From: Muribaculaceae bacterium
GTDB lineage: Bacteria; Bacteroidota; Bacteroidia; Bacteroidales; Muribaculaceae
Length of the DNA stretch: 21,123 bases
NCBI GenBank assembly: GCA_029052265.1
Contig: JAIDJJ010000645.1
Coordinates: 1 to 21,123 of the forward strand
Direction: 5' to 3'
The notes below the pieces were generated by a model. The model ran no database searches. It was not told where the DNA came from and was given only the letters and a program-made list of their open reading frames with translations. Shown here in pieces: positions 1 through 6,659 of this stretch. A program made the position numbers and the translations under genes. How positions within the stretch are numbered: position 1 is the stretch's first letter; the number at the start of each line of letters is the position of its first letter.

Positions 1-48
1 GTCTGCCTTACAAGCAGAGGGTCTGCGGTTCGAATCCGTAATCGCCCA
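1..48 (+). tRNA. tRNA-Val (TAC), 3' part only
   Basis: The window opens inside a tRNA gene. The anticodon stem is TCTGC (2-6) with GCAGA (14-18), enclosing the loop CTTACAA (7-13), so the anticodon is TAC at 9-11 (valine). The T arm follows: TGCGG (24-28), loop TTCGAAT (29-35), CCGTA (36-40). Next come the 3' acceptor strand ATCGCCC (41-47) and discriminator A (48). CCA is not encoded. The D arm and 5' acceptor strand lie outside the window. Confidence 0.93.
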
Positions 49-80
49 CTTCCCCGAACTTTTAAGAATATTTCGTAAAC

Positions 81-116
81 AATCGGGTCATTCGTGAGAA
101 TGACCCGATTCGTATT
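81..116 (+). terminator. Terminator-like hairpin after tRNA-Val
   Basis: A perfect 13-bp stem is formed by 81-93 (AATCGGGTCATTC) and 98-110, with the loop GTGA. It is followed by CGTATTTT. It sits 32 bases after the tRNA and probably ends the tRNA transcript. A decayed second copy lies at 121-143 (CGGGTC and GATCCCG arms), and its left arm could also pair with 101-107. Confidence 0.75.
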
Positions 117-165
117 TTACCGGGTCAATGCAAGATCCCGATTGAAATGGGGCAAGGTATAAATA

Positions 166-208
166 AAGAGAGAAGGACATGAAATATAAAATCATGTCCT
201 TCTCTCTT
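166..208 (-). terminator. Terminator hairpin at the end of the porin/Gate-protein operon
   Basis: A perfect 17-bp stem is formed by 166-182 and 192-208, with the 9-base A/T-rich loop 183-191. It lies 39 bases past the stop codon of the minus-strand membrane protein gene. Reading on the minus strand, the stem ends in TT and runs into TATTTAT, so it works best in that direction, though it may be bidirectional. Confidence 0.75.
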
Positions 209-247
209 AGATATCGCCATTGAAGGCGTTCCGGATCTGTCTTCCTA

Positions 248-1432
248 TCAGAAAATCATTGTGACTAACACGTAGGTGAAGTGCGCCACAATGGCAGCCA
301 TAAGACCGCCTGCCGTGTGGGCGGCGATTGCCTTGGGTGTCAGCTCGCGATAGCCCATGGAGTCAAGCATGGCGGTGTGGGTGCTCAGATAGCCGCTCCA
401 GCACATGCCGATCGCGGTGAAGACAGCGATAGCATTGCCGTCGATCCAGCCCTGCGATGCAAAATTGGGAACCAGACTCAGGGCGGCGCCTACAGCTCCG
501 AGCGCAGTGATGGGGAATGCCACGAGATGAGGATCAGAGAACCCGAACAGCCATTCAAAAACTATGTTCACTTTCCCTGCAAGCCATGGAAGAAGTTCAA
601 TGCCTTCATATGCCGCACCGGTGTATCCTTCTGCCGAGGCGCCGAATGTGAGGATCATTACGAGCGTGGAGATGATAAGCACGCCCGGAATAATCGCGAT
701 TCCGACCTCCACACCCATCTTACCGCCGTCGAGTAAAGAATTGAGCGTGCGGATGAACGTGGATTTTGATTCAACTTTGTTTTCTTCAGCTGCAATTTCG
801 CCTGCAACTTCATCGACAGCGTTTTCAACAGCAAACGACGGATATGCCTTTATGATGAAACGCTGCATGAGCCTTGTGGAGACGATGCAGCCGCAGAATG
901 CGCCGAACAGTCCCACAACGGGTTCGATAAAGTAGCCCTGACCTACCATGAATACCATCACGAGAAGTCCCATTCCGAACGCAGTGCCGAAATTTGTGAG
1001 TGAGATGAACTGATACTTCTTGAAATAGCTGCTGAAGCGTTTGTCTTGTGAAAGGGATATGATGGCGGGGTTGTCGCTGAGGAATGTCATTGTCGCTCCA
1101 AGTGCAGCCACGCCCGGGAGATTGAAAAGCGGTCGCATGAGCGGTCGCAGGATATTCTCAAGAAGCTTTACTACCCCAAATTCAACAAACAGCCTGCCTA
1201 TGGCACCTGTCACCACACATATGCCCATGAGGTAAAAGACGGTGTTGAGAAGTAGGTCGTGGGCGGTGTGCATTATGGTGTTAAGCATGTTGGGCAGCCC
1301 CATTATCGATCCGATATACCAGAATAGGGCGATCACAATGACCAGACACGGCACTCCTGTCGGGATAAATCTGTAGAACGAAGATTTTTTTGAGGCATCC
1401 ACAGGGGCGGACGCTGTTTTTTCCATTTCCAT
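248..1432 (-). CDS. Nucleoside-recognition (Gate) domain inner-membrane protein, probable transporter
   Basis: A 394-residue polytopic inner-membrane protein. Hydrophobic segments are visible at roughly residues 25-46, 60-85, 148-190, 244-266, 305-325, 335-355 and 370-393. The region around residues 65-140 (FYLMGICVVTGAIG, then MTFLSDNPAI) looks like the Gate/nucleoside-recognition family (Pfam PF07670), whose members resemble the core of concentrative nucleoside transporters and sporulation membrane proteins. The substrate of these stand-alone proteins is not established, so transport of nucleosides is only an inference. The gene starts 11 bases after the stop of the porin-like gene and ends before a strong hairpin, so the two form an operon in which an outer-membrane channel feeds an inner-membrane carrier. 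The start ATG at 1432 is followed two codons later by a second ATG, and either would serve. Confidence 0.8.
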   Translation of the reverse strand: MEMEKTASAPVDASKKSSFYRFIPTGVPCLVIVIALFWYIGSIMGLPNMLNTIMHTAHDLLLNTVFYLMGICVVTGAIGRLFVEFGVVKLLENILRPLMRPLFNLPGVAALGATMTFLSDNPAIISLSQDKRFSSYFKKYQFISLTNFGTAFGMGLLVMVFMVGQGYFIEPVVGLFGAFCGCIVSTRLMQRFIIKAYPSFAVENAVDEVAGEIAAEENKVESKSTFIRTLNSLLDGGKMGVEVGIAIIPGVLIISTLVMILTFGASAEGYTGAAYEGIELLPWLAGKVNIVFEWLFGFSDPHLVAFPITALGAVGAALSLVPNFASQGWIDGNAIAVFTAIGMCWSGYLSTHTAMLDSMGYRELTPKAIAAHTAGGLMAAIVAHFTYVLVTMIF

Positions 1433-1443
1433 AAGATTAGGGT

Positions 1444-2475
1444 TTATTTACGTTTGAGTGAGAGTAGATTCATATACCATGTCACACCCAATGATGCGGT
1501 GAAAGTTTTGTCTTGCATTACATTGGCGGAGTTGGCGTTGTGTCCCCAGGAATAAAATCCCGTGGCATGGAACCGCAGAATGTGGCGGGCGTTGACAAAT
1601 GGCATAAATTCCACACCGGCTCCCACCATTTTCAATTCAGTGCCGTCAAGCACGGTGGCGTCGGCGTCTGTGCCGCTTTTGTTGACATCATAGGTTGCCT
1701 TTGCAAAGATATTCCATTTTTCAGCCGGACGGTATTTTAGTTCCGCCATTACCGACATGTCTTTGAAGAGGAATTTCTGATGAGAGGAGGCGCGGTTCAT
1801 AAGGTCGAGTTCAAGAGTCACCTTGTCGAATGAGAATTTATTGCCGAGGGCAAGATAGTTTATAAATCTTCCGGGGGCATATTCGATAAAGTTGGCGGAA
1901 TAGATGGCGTCGAAGCAGCCGTGGCTGCCGTTCCACATTACATTATAGGCATACATGTTGCGGTTGTCGCTTCTGTAGAAAGGACTTTGGCAGAATTGCA
2001 CGGTAAGTTTGTCGGAAGGGGTCACCTTCAGTCCTACAGAGGCACCGATGTCGTAACAAGGTATATTGTTCCAGAAGACGGAGCAGCCGTAGAGGTCGAT
2101 CGGGGCGCGGTCATATTCCCATCCGCCTATCGCCACTACCTGTTTTCCTCCGGCAAACGACCAGTTGCCGAGATCGTAATTGAGGTAGATCCAGTCGGTG
2201 GCATCGAAAAAAGATGCGTCCTTATGCGCCTTGTTAAACCGCTGGCGCCAGGAATAGCTCAGATTGGAGGTGATGTTGCCGTCAAGGCGGAGGTTGAGGA
2301 ATTTGCCGGCGAATCCGGTATTGTCTTTCACCGTATTGCCGTCGTTCCAGTCACCCTGCCAGTCCAGACGGGTCTCCAGACGCAGGTTGAGGATTTTCTC
2401 GTCGGTCTCCGGGGTGTCGGCATACATGCCTGCTGCTGTAGCTCCCAGGGCGAGAGATAAAAGAAATCGCTTCAT
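1444..2475 (-). CDS. Outer-membrane porin-like beta-barrel protein
   Basis: From the ATG at 2475 the protein is 343 residues, beginning with the Sec signal peptide MKRFLLSLALGATAAGMYA. The frame is open 20 codons further upstream, but that extension has no signal character, so I chose the internal start. The mature part is full of alternating polar/aromatic stretches typical of an outer-membrane barrel (for example LNLRLETRLDWQGDW, LSYSWRQRFNKAH, TASLGVTWYMNLLSLKRK). Its size and style fit the Bacteroidales porins related to phosphate-selective porin O/P. Which solute it passes cannot be read from the sequence. It is the first gene of an operon with the Gate-domain membrane protein, which suggests uptake of the same solute across both membranes. 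The start lies about 127 bases after the likely transcription start, in a leader that can form two hairpins. Confidence 0.72.
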   Translation of the reverse strand: MKRFLLSLALGATAAGMYADTPETDEKILNLRLETRLDWQGDWNDGNTVKDNTGFAGKFLNLRLDGNITSNLSYSWRQRFNKAHKDASFFDATDWIYLNYDLGNWSFAGGKQVVAIGGWEYDRAPIDLYGCSVFWNNIPCYDIGASVGLKVTPSDKLTVQFCQSPFYRSDNRNMYAYNVMWNGSHGCFDAIYSANFIEYAPGRFINYLALGNKFSFDKVTLELDLMNRASSHQKFLFKDMSVMAELKYRPAEKWNIFAKATYDVNKSGTDADATVLDGTELKMVGAGVEFMPFVNARHILRFHATGFYSWGHNANSANVMQDKTFTASLGVTWYMNLLSLKRK

Positions 2476-2608
2476 ATGTTTCAGAATAATGGTAATCTTT
2501 AAGGTCCGCCCTGAAGCAGGGTCAATACTTTTCAAGATTAGAGTTAAGGTTATACATTTTAAAAGCCGGGAATGAATCAGAAAATTACACCCGGTTTAAT
2601 TTTCGGTG

Positions 2609-2616
2609 CAAATGTA
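2609..2616 (-). promoter_or_regulatory. Promoter -7 element for the porin/Gate-protein operon
   Basis: On the minus strand the bases read TACATTTG followed by CA, a full match to the Bacteroidetes -7 element TAnnTTTG. No clear TTTG is found about 20 bases upstream, where the sequence is T-rich. The expected transcription start is near 2602, giving a leader of about 127 bases. In that leader, CCGGG arms (2566-2570 with 2590-2594) and a small CCCTG/CAGGG hairpin (2509-2521) can form. I recognise no known riboswitch. Confidence 0.6.
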
Positions 2617-2654
2617 CAAAAATAAATTGGAAATGTAAAAAACTGTTTAGGGTT

Positions 2655-2778
2655 GAGTCTTTATAAATAAGACTCCGATAGGATGAAACGGTGTAGGATC
2701 CGAGGGGGATAGCCTGTCTGACAGACAAGCATGGTGTGGAATCATCACTTTGTGTGGAGATTCGCGGTATCCCCCTCG
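2655..2778. other. Structured gene-less stretch between two minus-strand operons
   Basis: The 314 bases between the porin start (2475) and the nfnB stop (2790) hold no convincing gene. Besides the porin leader and promoter, this part contains an 11-bp perfect inverted repeat, CGAGGGGGATA at 2701-2711 with its complement at 2768-2778. It encloses a small hairpin TGTCT-GAC-AGACA at 2715-2727. A 7-bp hairpin, GAGTCTT (2655-2661) with AAGACTC (2669-2675), lies just outside. None is followed by a T-tract on either strand, so they are not textbook terminators. The stretch may be the 3' end of the nfn transcript, a small RNA or a repeat remnant. Confidence 0.5.
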
Positions 2779-2789
2779 TGTGTCTTATC

Positions 2790-4175
2790 TTACCCTTTAA
2801 GGAAATCATCAATCGCTTTTGCTGCTTTCCTGCCGGCGCCCATGGCGAGAATCACTGTGGCGGCTCCGGTCACTGCATCCCCTCCGGCAAACACACCCTT
2901 GCGGCTTGTGCGACCGTCTTCGTCTGCAACGATGCAGCCGCGCCGGTTGGTCTCAAGTCCTTTTGTGGTGGATTTGATCAGTGGGTTGGGACTTGTCCCG
3001 AGTGCCATTATGACTACGTCGCAATCTATCTCGAAGTTGCTTCCCTCTTTCACTATCGGGCTGCGCCGTCCGCTCTCGTCCGGTTCTCCGAGTGTCATTT
3101 CCACACATTCGATACCTTTTACCCAGCCTTTATCATCGCCGAGCACACGCACCGGATTTGTGAGCATCCTGAATTCGATCCCTTCCTCTTTGGCATGGTG
3201 CACTTCTTCCACGCGTGCAGGAAGTTCCGATTCGCTACGGCGGTACACTATCACGGATTCTGCCCCGAGACGGCGAGCAGTGCGCACCGCGTCCATAGCC
3301 ACGTTGCCCCCTCCGACCACGACAACTTTCCTGCCGGTATAAATCGGGGTGTCAAACGAATCGTCGTAGGCGTGCATAAGGTTGGCGCGGGTAAGGAACT
3401 CGTTGGCGGAGAAAACCCCGTTGAGGTTCTCTCCCTCTATCCCCATGAAGCGTGGGAGCCCGGCGCCGGATCCGATAAATACGGCGTCATACCCCTCGTC
3501 GTCGAGAAGGGAGTCTATGGTCATGGTTCTGCCCACTATCACGTCGGTCTCTATTTCAACCCCGAGGCGGCGCACGGCATCCACCTCTTTCGCCACTATT
3601 CTGTCTTTGGGAAGCCGGAACTCCGGAATGCCGTATACAAGCACTCCGCCTACTTCGTGGAGCGCTTCAAAAATCTTCACTTCATATCCCATGCGGGCGA
3701 GATCGGAGGCACATGCCAGCCCTGCCGGTCCGGATCCTATGACCGCCACTTTCTTGCCGTTGCGCTGTATCTCCGGTTGCGGAAGATTCCCGGCATTGGC
3801 AATCGCCCAGTCGCCTACGAAACGTTCGAGCTTGCCGATCGCCACCGGTTCTGATTTTATACCGAGCACACACGACCCTTCACATTGGCTTTCCTGTGGG
3901 CAGACACGTCCGCACACACTTGGCAGGGAACTGTCGGCTGCGATTGTGAGGGCGGCGTTTTTAAGATCGCCGGAGACTATGTGCCGGATAAATCCTGGTA
4001 TATCGATATGTACGGGACAACTCTTGACGCAGCGCGGATTTTTGCAGTCGAGACAGCGTGATGCCTCAAGCGATGCTTCTTCCGGATCATATCCGTAGCA
4101 GACTTCTTCAAAGTTGGTTGCCCTCTCCCGAGGGTCCTGCTCCCTTACCGGGACACGTGGTATTCTGTTAGCCAT
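2790..4175 (-). CDS. nfnB: NfnB-like / glutamate synthase small-subunit-like NADPH-binding flavoprotein
   Basis: A 461-residue cytoplasmic iron-sulfur flavoprotein. Two four-cysteine sets near the N-terminus (C41, C44, C49, C53 and C88, C92, C98, C102) fit two [4Fe-4S] clusters. GSGPAG (147-152) is the FAD-binding fold and GGGNVA (288-293) the NADPH-binding fold. GGDAVTGAATVI near 431-442 is the usual C-terminal flavin motif. The family is often labelled GltD or NADPH-dependent glutamate synthase, but no large GltB subunit lies nearby. The partner gene directly upstream is the NfnA-type subunit, so the pair best fits NfnAB, which in studied bacteria couples NADH, NADPH and ferredoxin by electron bifurcation. 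The start ATG overlaps the end of nfnA by 8 bp, implying translational coupling. The N-terminus MANRIPRVPVREQDP is typical for this subunit. Confidence 0.85.
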   Translation of the reverse strand: MANRIPRVPVREQDPRERATNFEEVCYGYDPEEASLEASRCLDCKNPRCVKSCPVHIDIPGFIRHIVSGDLKNAALTIAADSSLPSVCGRVCPQESQCEGSCVLGIKSEPVAIGKLERFVGDWAIANAGNLPQPEIQRNGKKVAVIGSGPAGLACASDLARMGYEVKIFEALHEVGGVLVYGIPEFRLPKDRIVAKEVDAVRRLGVEIETDVIVGRTMTIDSLLDDEGYDAVFIGSGAGLPRFMGIEGENLNGVFSANEFLTRANLMHAYDDSFDTPIYTGRKVVVVGGGNVAMDAVRTARRLGAESVIVYRRSESELPARVEEVHHAKEEGIEFRMLTNPVRVLGDDKGWVKGIECVEMTLGEPDESGRRSPIVKEGSNFEIDCDVVIMALGTSPNPLIKSTTKGLETNRRGCIVADEDGRTSRKGVFAGGDAVTGAATVILAMGAGRKAAKAIDDFLKG

Positions 4176-5022
4176 TACATTTGCAATTGTGGGTTTCCGG
4201 ATGAGTTTTCTTGTTGTCGCGATACATGTTCTGGCGTCGCATCGCCTCGTCGAAATCTACCTTGTGGCCATCAAATTCAGGACCTTCGACGCAGGTGAAG
4301 CGGGTCTGTCCGTCTACTGTCACACGGCATGCGCCGCACATTCCGGTGCCGTCGACCATCAATGCGTTGAGCGATACCACAGTAGGGATGCCATACTCCT
4401 TTGTGGTCAGGGCTGCAAACTTCATCATGATCATTGGTCCGATGATGACGCAATGATCATATTTCTTCCCTTGGTTGTCGATCAGGTCTTTCATAAGCCC
4501 TGTCACCATGCCGTGGAATCCTTCCGACCCGTCGTCTGTGCAAAGATATACATTCCCGACTGTCTTCATTTCATCAACATAGGTGAAGAGGTCTTTTGTC
4601 TTTGCTCCTATGACGACATCTGCGGTGACTCCGCGGCTGCTGAGCCATTTCACTTGTGGATAGACCGGGGCGGTGCCCACTCCTCCCGCTACAAAAAGTA
4701 TTTTCTTTTCCCGGAGAATTTCTTCCGGGAGATCAAGAAGATCTGACGGACACCCGAGAGGACCGGCAAAATCCGCGAAAGATTCCCCGGGATTCATCCC
4801 GTTGATTTTTTGAGAAGAATGTCCTACAGACTGTGTCACTATCGTTACAGTCCCGCCTTCCGGGTCGTAGTCGCATATGGTGAGCGGGATGCGTTCGCCC
4901 GCCCGGTCGGTGCGGACGATAACGAACTGTCCCGGCAGAGCGGAAGAGGCGACGCGCGGAGCGTTCACTTTCATCTCGACAATATTCGGAGCAAGCTGCC
5001 GCTTGCTGACAATTTCAAACAT
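4168..5022 (-). CDS. nfnA: NfnA-like ferredoxin-NADP reductase subunit (FAD, NAD and [2Fe-2S])
   Basis: A 284-residue cytoplasmic protein of the ferredoxin-reductase/dihydroorotate-dehydrogenase electron-transfer-subunit family. RIPLTI (44-49) is the FAD-binding motif and GGVGTAP (113-119) the NAD-binding motif. C229, C232 and C244 in the stretch DGTGMCGAC and RFTC supply cysteines for a [2Fe-2S] cluster. With only three cysteines there, D224 is a possible fourth ligand, as I recall for characterised NfnA structures. The gene is often annotated as sulfide/dihydroorotate dehydrogenase-like. No pyrimidine genes are adjacent, and the overlapping downstream NfnB supports the Nfn assignment. The operon has its own near-consensus promoter at 5085-5116. 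A 6-bp GC hairpin (5058-5063 with 5069-5074) would sit near the 5' end of the mRNA. Confidence 0.85.
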   Translation of the reverse strand: MFEIVSKRQLAPNIVEMKVNAPRVASSALPGQFVIVRTDRAGERIPLTICDYDPEGGTVTIVTQSVGHSSQKINGMNPGESFADFAGPLGCPSDLLDLPEEILREKKILFVAGGVGTAPVYPQVKWLSSRGVTADVVIGAKTKDLFTYVDEMKTVGNVYLCTDDGSEGFHGMVTGLMKDLIDNQGKKYDHCVIIGPMIMMKFAALTTKEYGIPTVVSLNALMVDGTGMCGACRVTVDGQTRFTCVEGPEFDGHKVDFDEAMRRQNMYRDNKKTHPETHNCKCNG

Positions 5023-5084
5023 AAACGGTGTTCTTGGTTAGGTTAGATAAAGGGTTGCCGCCGGAATACGGCGGTTATGCCACG

Positions 5085-5116
5085 CAAAAGTAGCAGATAT
5101 TTCCTTAATCCACAAA
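5085..5116 (-). promoter_or_regulatory. Promoter of the nfnAB operon
   Basis: On the minus strand, TTTG (5113-5116) is followed after exactly 20 bases by TACTTTTG (5085-5092), matching the Bacteroidetes consensus TTTG-N20-TAnnTTTG. The expected transcription start is near 5078, about 55 bases before the nfnA ATG. The 312-base gap 5023-5334 holds only this promoter and the divergent one at 5239-5270. I see no gene or known RNA motif between them. Confidence 0.8.
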
Positions 5117-5238
5117 TTTTCAATGTGCAATGGTTATAAATTTTTGTGTGAATTGAGCTGAACTGAAATTTAAATGAACTCCCGATAATGCTCTGAATAA
5201 GAAAAAGGCATAATTTTAGCAGGAAGTTTGGGGTCTTA

Positions 5239-5270
5239 TTTGTGAAAACGCATTAATTTTATTAAGTTTG
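5239..5270 (+). promoter_or_regulatory. Promoter of the C1 peptidase gene
   Basis: TTTG at 5239-5242, a spacer of 20 bases, then TAAGTTTG at 5263-5270 followed by CA. This is a full match to the Bacteroidetes promoter form. Transcription should begin near 5277, giving a leader of about 58 bases before the ATG at 5335. It diverges from the nfnAB promoter. Confidence 0.8.
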
Positions 5271-5334
5271 CAGAAAAATAGCGAAACTGCTGTTTTGAGA
5301 TGTTTAATGCTTATTTCGAAATACCGGAAACAAC

Positions 5335-6567
5335 ATGAAGAAACTGATTCTACTATCTGCAATCGCCCTCGCCGCTCCCGTATGGGCTGCAGGCACAGAC
5401 ATGGCTGCCCCTTCTGAAGCTAAAAAGAAAGAGGCTAAAAAGGCGGAACCCGAAGCTTTCAAGTTCACCGACATCAAAGTAAACCCCACAACTTCTGTAA
5501 AAAACCAGAATAAGACAGGTACATGCTGGAGTTTCTCAGGCACATCTTTCCTTGAGGAAGACATAATGAAGAAAGGTGGACCTGAACTTGATCTTTCCGA
5601 GATGTATACCGTGCGTCATTGCTACATCGATAAGGCTAAAAAATTCATGCGCACCCAGGGCAACATCAATTTTGCACAAGGTGGCGGTTTCCCCGATGTG
5701 GTTTATGTGGCTGAAAACTATGGCATGGTTCCCGAAGAAGCTTACTCCGGACTTAATTATGGAGAGGAAAAGCACAACCATGGCGAGCTAAGCAATGCTC
5801 TCACTGCATATCTCAATGCCATCGTTAAAAATCCGAACAGAAAGCTTTCTACTGCATGGCTTGACGGCTTTATCGGCATTCTTGACGCTTATCTCGGTCC
5901 GGAACCCGAGTCTTTTACTTACAACGGCAAGACCTACACTCCCAAAACTTTCGCAAAGGAGCTCGGTTTCAACGCTGATGACTATGTGATGATCACAAGC
6001 TACACTCATCATCCTTTCTATAAACCGTTTGCCGTAGAAATCGCCGACAACTGGCTTTGGGCAGAGAGCATGAACGTGCCTTTGGAAGAGATGAAGGCTA
6101 TCGTTGACAACGCTATCGAAAATGGCTACACAGTAGCTTGGGCAGCCGACGTTTCCGAGAAGGGTTTCAAATGGAAAGACGGATTTGCAGTTCTTCCCGC
6201 TCCCACTGACGAAGCTGACCTTGAAGGCACCGAACTTTCCCGTTGGGTGAAACTCTCCGCAGCTGATAAAGAAAAAGAGCGTTACGACATCAAGGGTCCT
6301 GTAAAAGAAGTAAACGTAACTCAGGAATCCCGCCAGAAAGGCTTCGACAATTTCGAGACCACAGACGACCACGGTATGGTGATCGTCGGTATTGCCGAAG
6401 ATCAGAAAGGCAACCGTTTCTACAAAGTTAAAAACTCTTGGGATACAGATCAGGTATATGGCGGTTATTTCTACGTATCAGAGCCATATTTCCTTGACAA
6501 GACAATTGATGTGATGGTTAATAAGAAAGCCGTTCCCGCCGATATCGCCAAGAAAATCGGTCTCTGA
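5335..6567 (+). CDS. Exported C1-family cysteine peptidase (PepC / bleomycin hydrolase-like)
   Basis: A 410-residue papain-superfamily peptidase of the C1B type. The active-site residues are Q58 and C64 in VKNQNKTGTCWSFS, H346 in DDHGMVIVGI and N367 in KVKNSWD. The order and spacing fit an intact enzyme. The long insertion between Cys and His is usual for bleomycin hydrolase and aminopeptidase C. Unlike the cytosolic classical enzymes, this one begins with a Sec signal peptide (MKKLILLSAIALAAPVWAAG) followed by a short Ala/Lys/Glu-rich linker, so it should act in the periplasm or beyond. There is no lipobox. It is likely an aminopeptidase or oligopeptidase in peptide scavenging, but the substrate is unknown. 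It is monocistronic, with its own promoter and a downstream hairpin. Confidence 0.88.
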   Translation: MKKLILLSAIALAAPVWAAGTDMAAPSEAKKKEAKKAEPEAFKFTDIKVNPTTSVKNQNKTGTCWSFSGTSFLEEDIMKKGGPELDLSEMYTVRHCYIDKAKKFMRTQGNINFAQGGGFPDVVYVAENYGMVPEEAYSGLNYGEEKHNHGELSNALTAYLNAIVKNPNRKLSTAWLDGFIGILDAYLGPEPESFTYNGKTYTPKTFAKELGFNADDYVMITSYTHHPFYKPFAVEIADNWLWAESMNVPLEEMKAIVDNAIENGYTVAWAADVSEKGFKWKDGFAVLPAPTDEADLEGTELSRWVKLSAADKEKERYDIKGPVKEVNVTQESRQKGFDNFETTDDHGMVIVGIAEDQKGNRFYKVKNSWDTDQVYGGYFYVSEPYFLDKTIDVMVNKKAVPADIAKKIGL

Positions 6568-6614
6568 TTTATCAGGATGGCGTCTATATGACATTTATAT
6601 AAAATTATCCTTAC

Positions 6615-6652
6615 CAACGGGCGCACAAACACAATCAGTGCGCCCGTTGTTT
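6615..6652 (+). terminator. Hairpin after the C1 peptidase, directly before rsmA
   Basis: A perfect 12-bp stem, CAACGGGCGCAC (6615-6626) with 6638-6649, an 11-base loop and a short T run (TTT, 6650-6652). It should terminate the peptidase transcript. The rsmA ATG follows only 10 bases after the stem, so the hairpin also lies in or against the rsmA leader and may attenuate it. Confidence 0.75.
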
Positions 6653-6659
6653 ATGGTTT

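Noticed and set aside
1944..2460. Plus-strand frames opposite the porin-like gene
   Set aside because: Shadow frames without family features, opposite a gene with signal peptide and barrel pattern.
2476..2535. 20-codon upstream extension of the porin-like protein
   Set aside because: It would bury the signal peptide. The ATG at 2475 starts a normal Sec signal.
2476..2602. Known riboswitch in the porin leader
   Set aside because: The hairpins do not match any riboswitch consensus I know, so only a structured leader is reported.
2736..3854. Long plus-strand open frame of 372 codons antisense to nfnB, and others at 2731-3342 and 3382-4098
   Set aside because: They lie opposite a gene with clear family motifs, resemble no family and come from its codon bias. 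No promoter leads into them.
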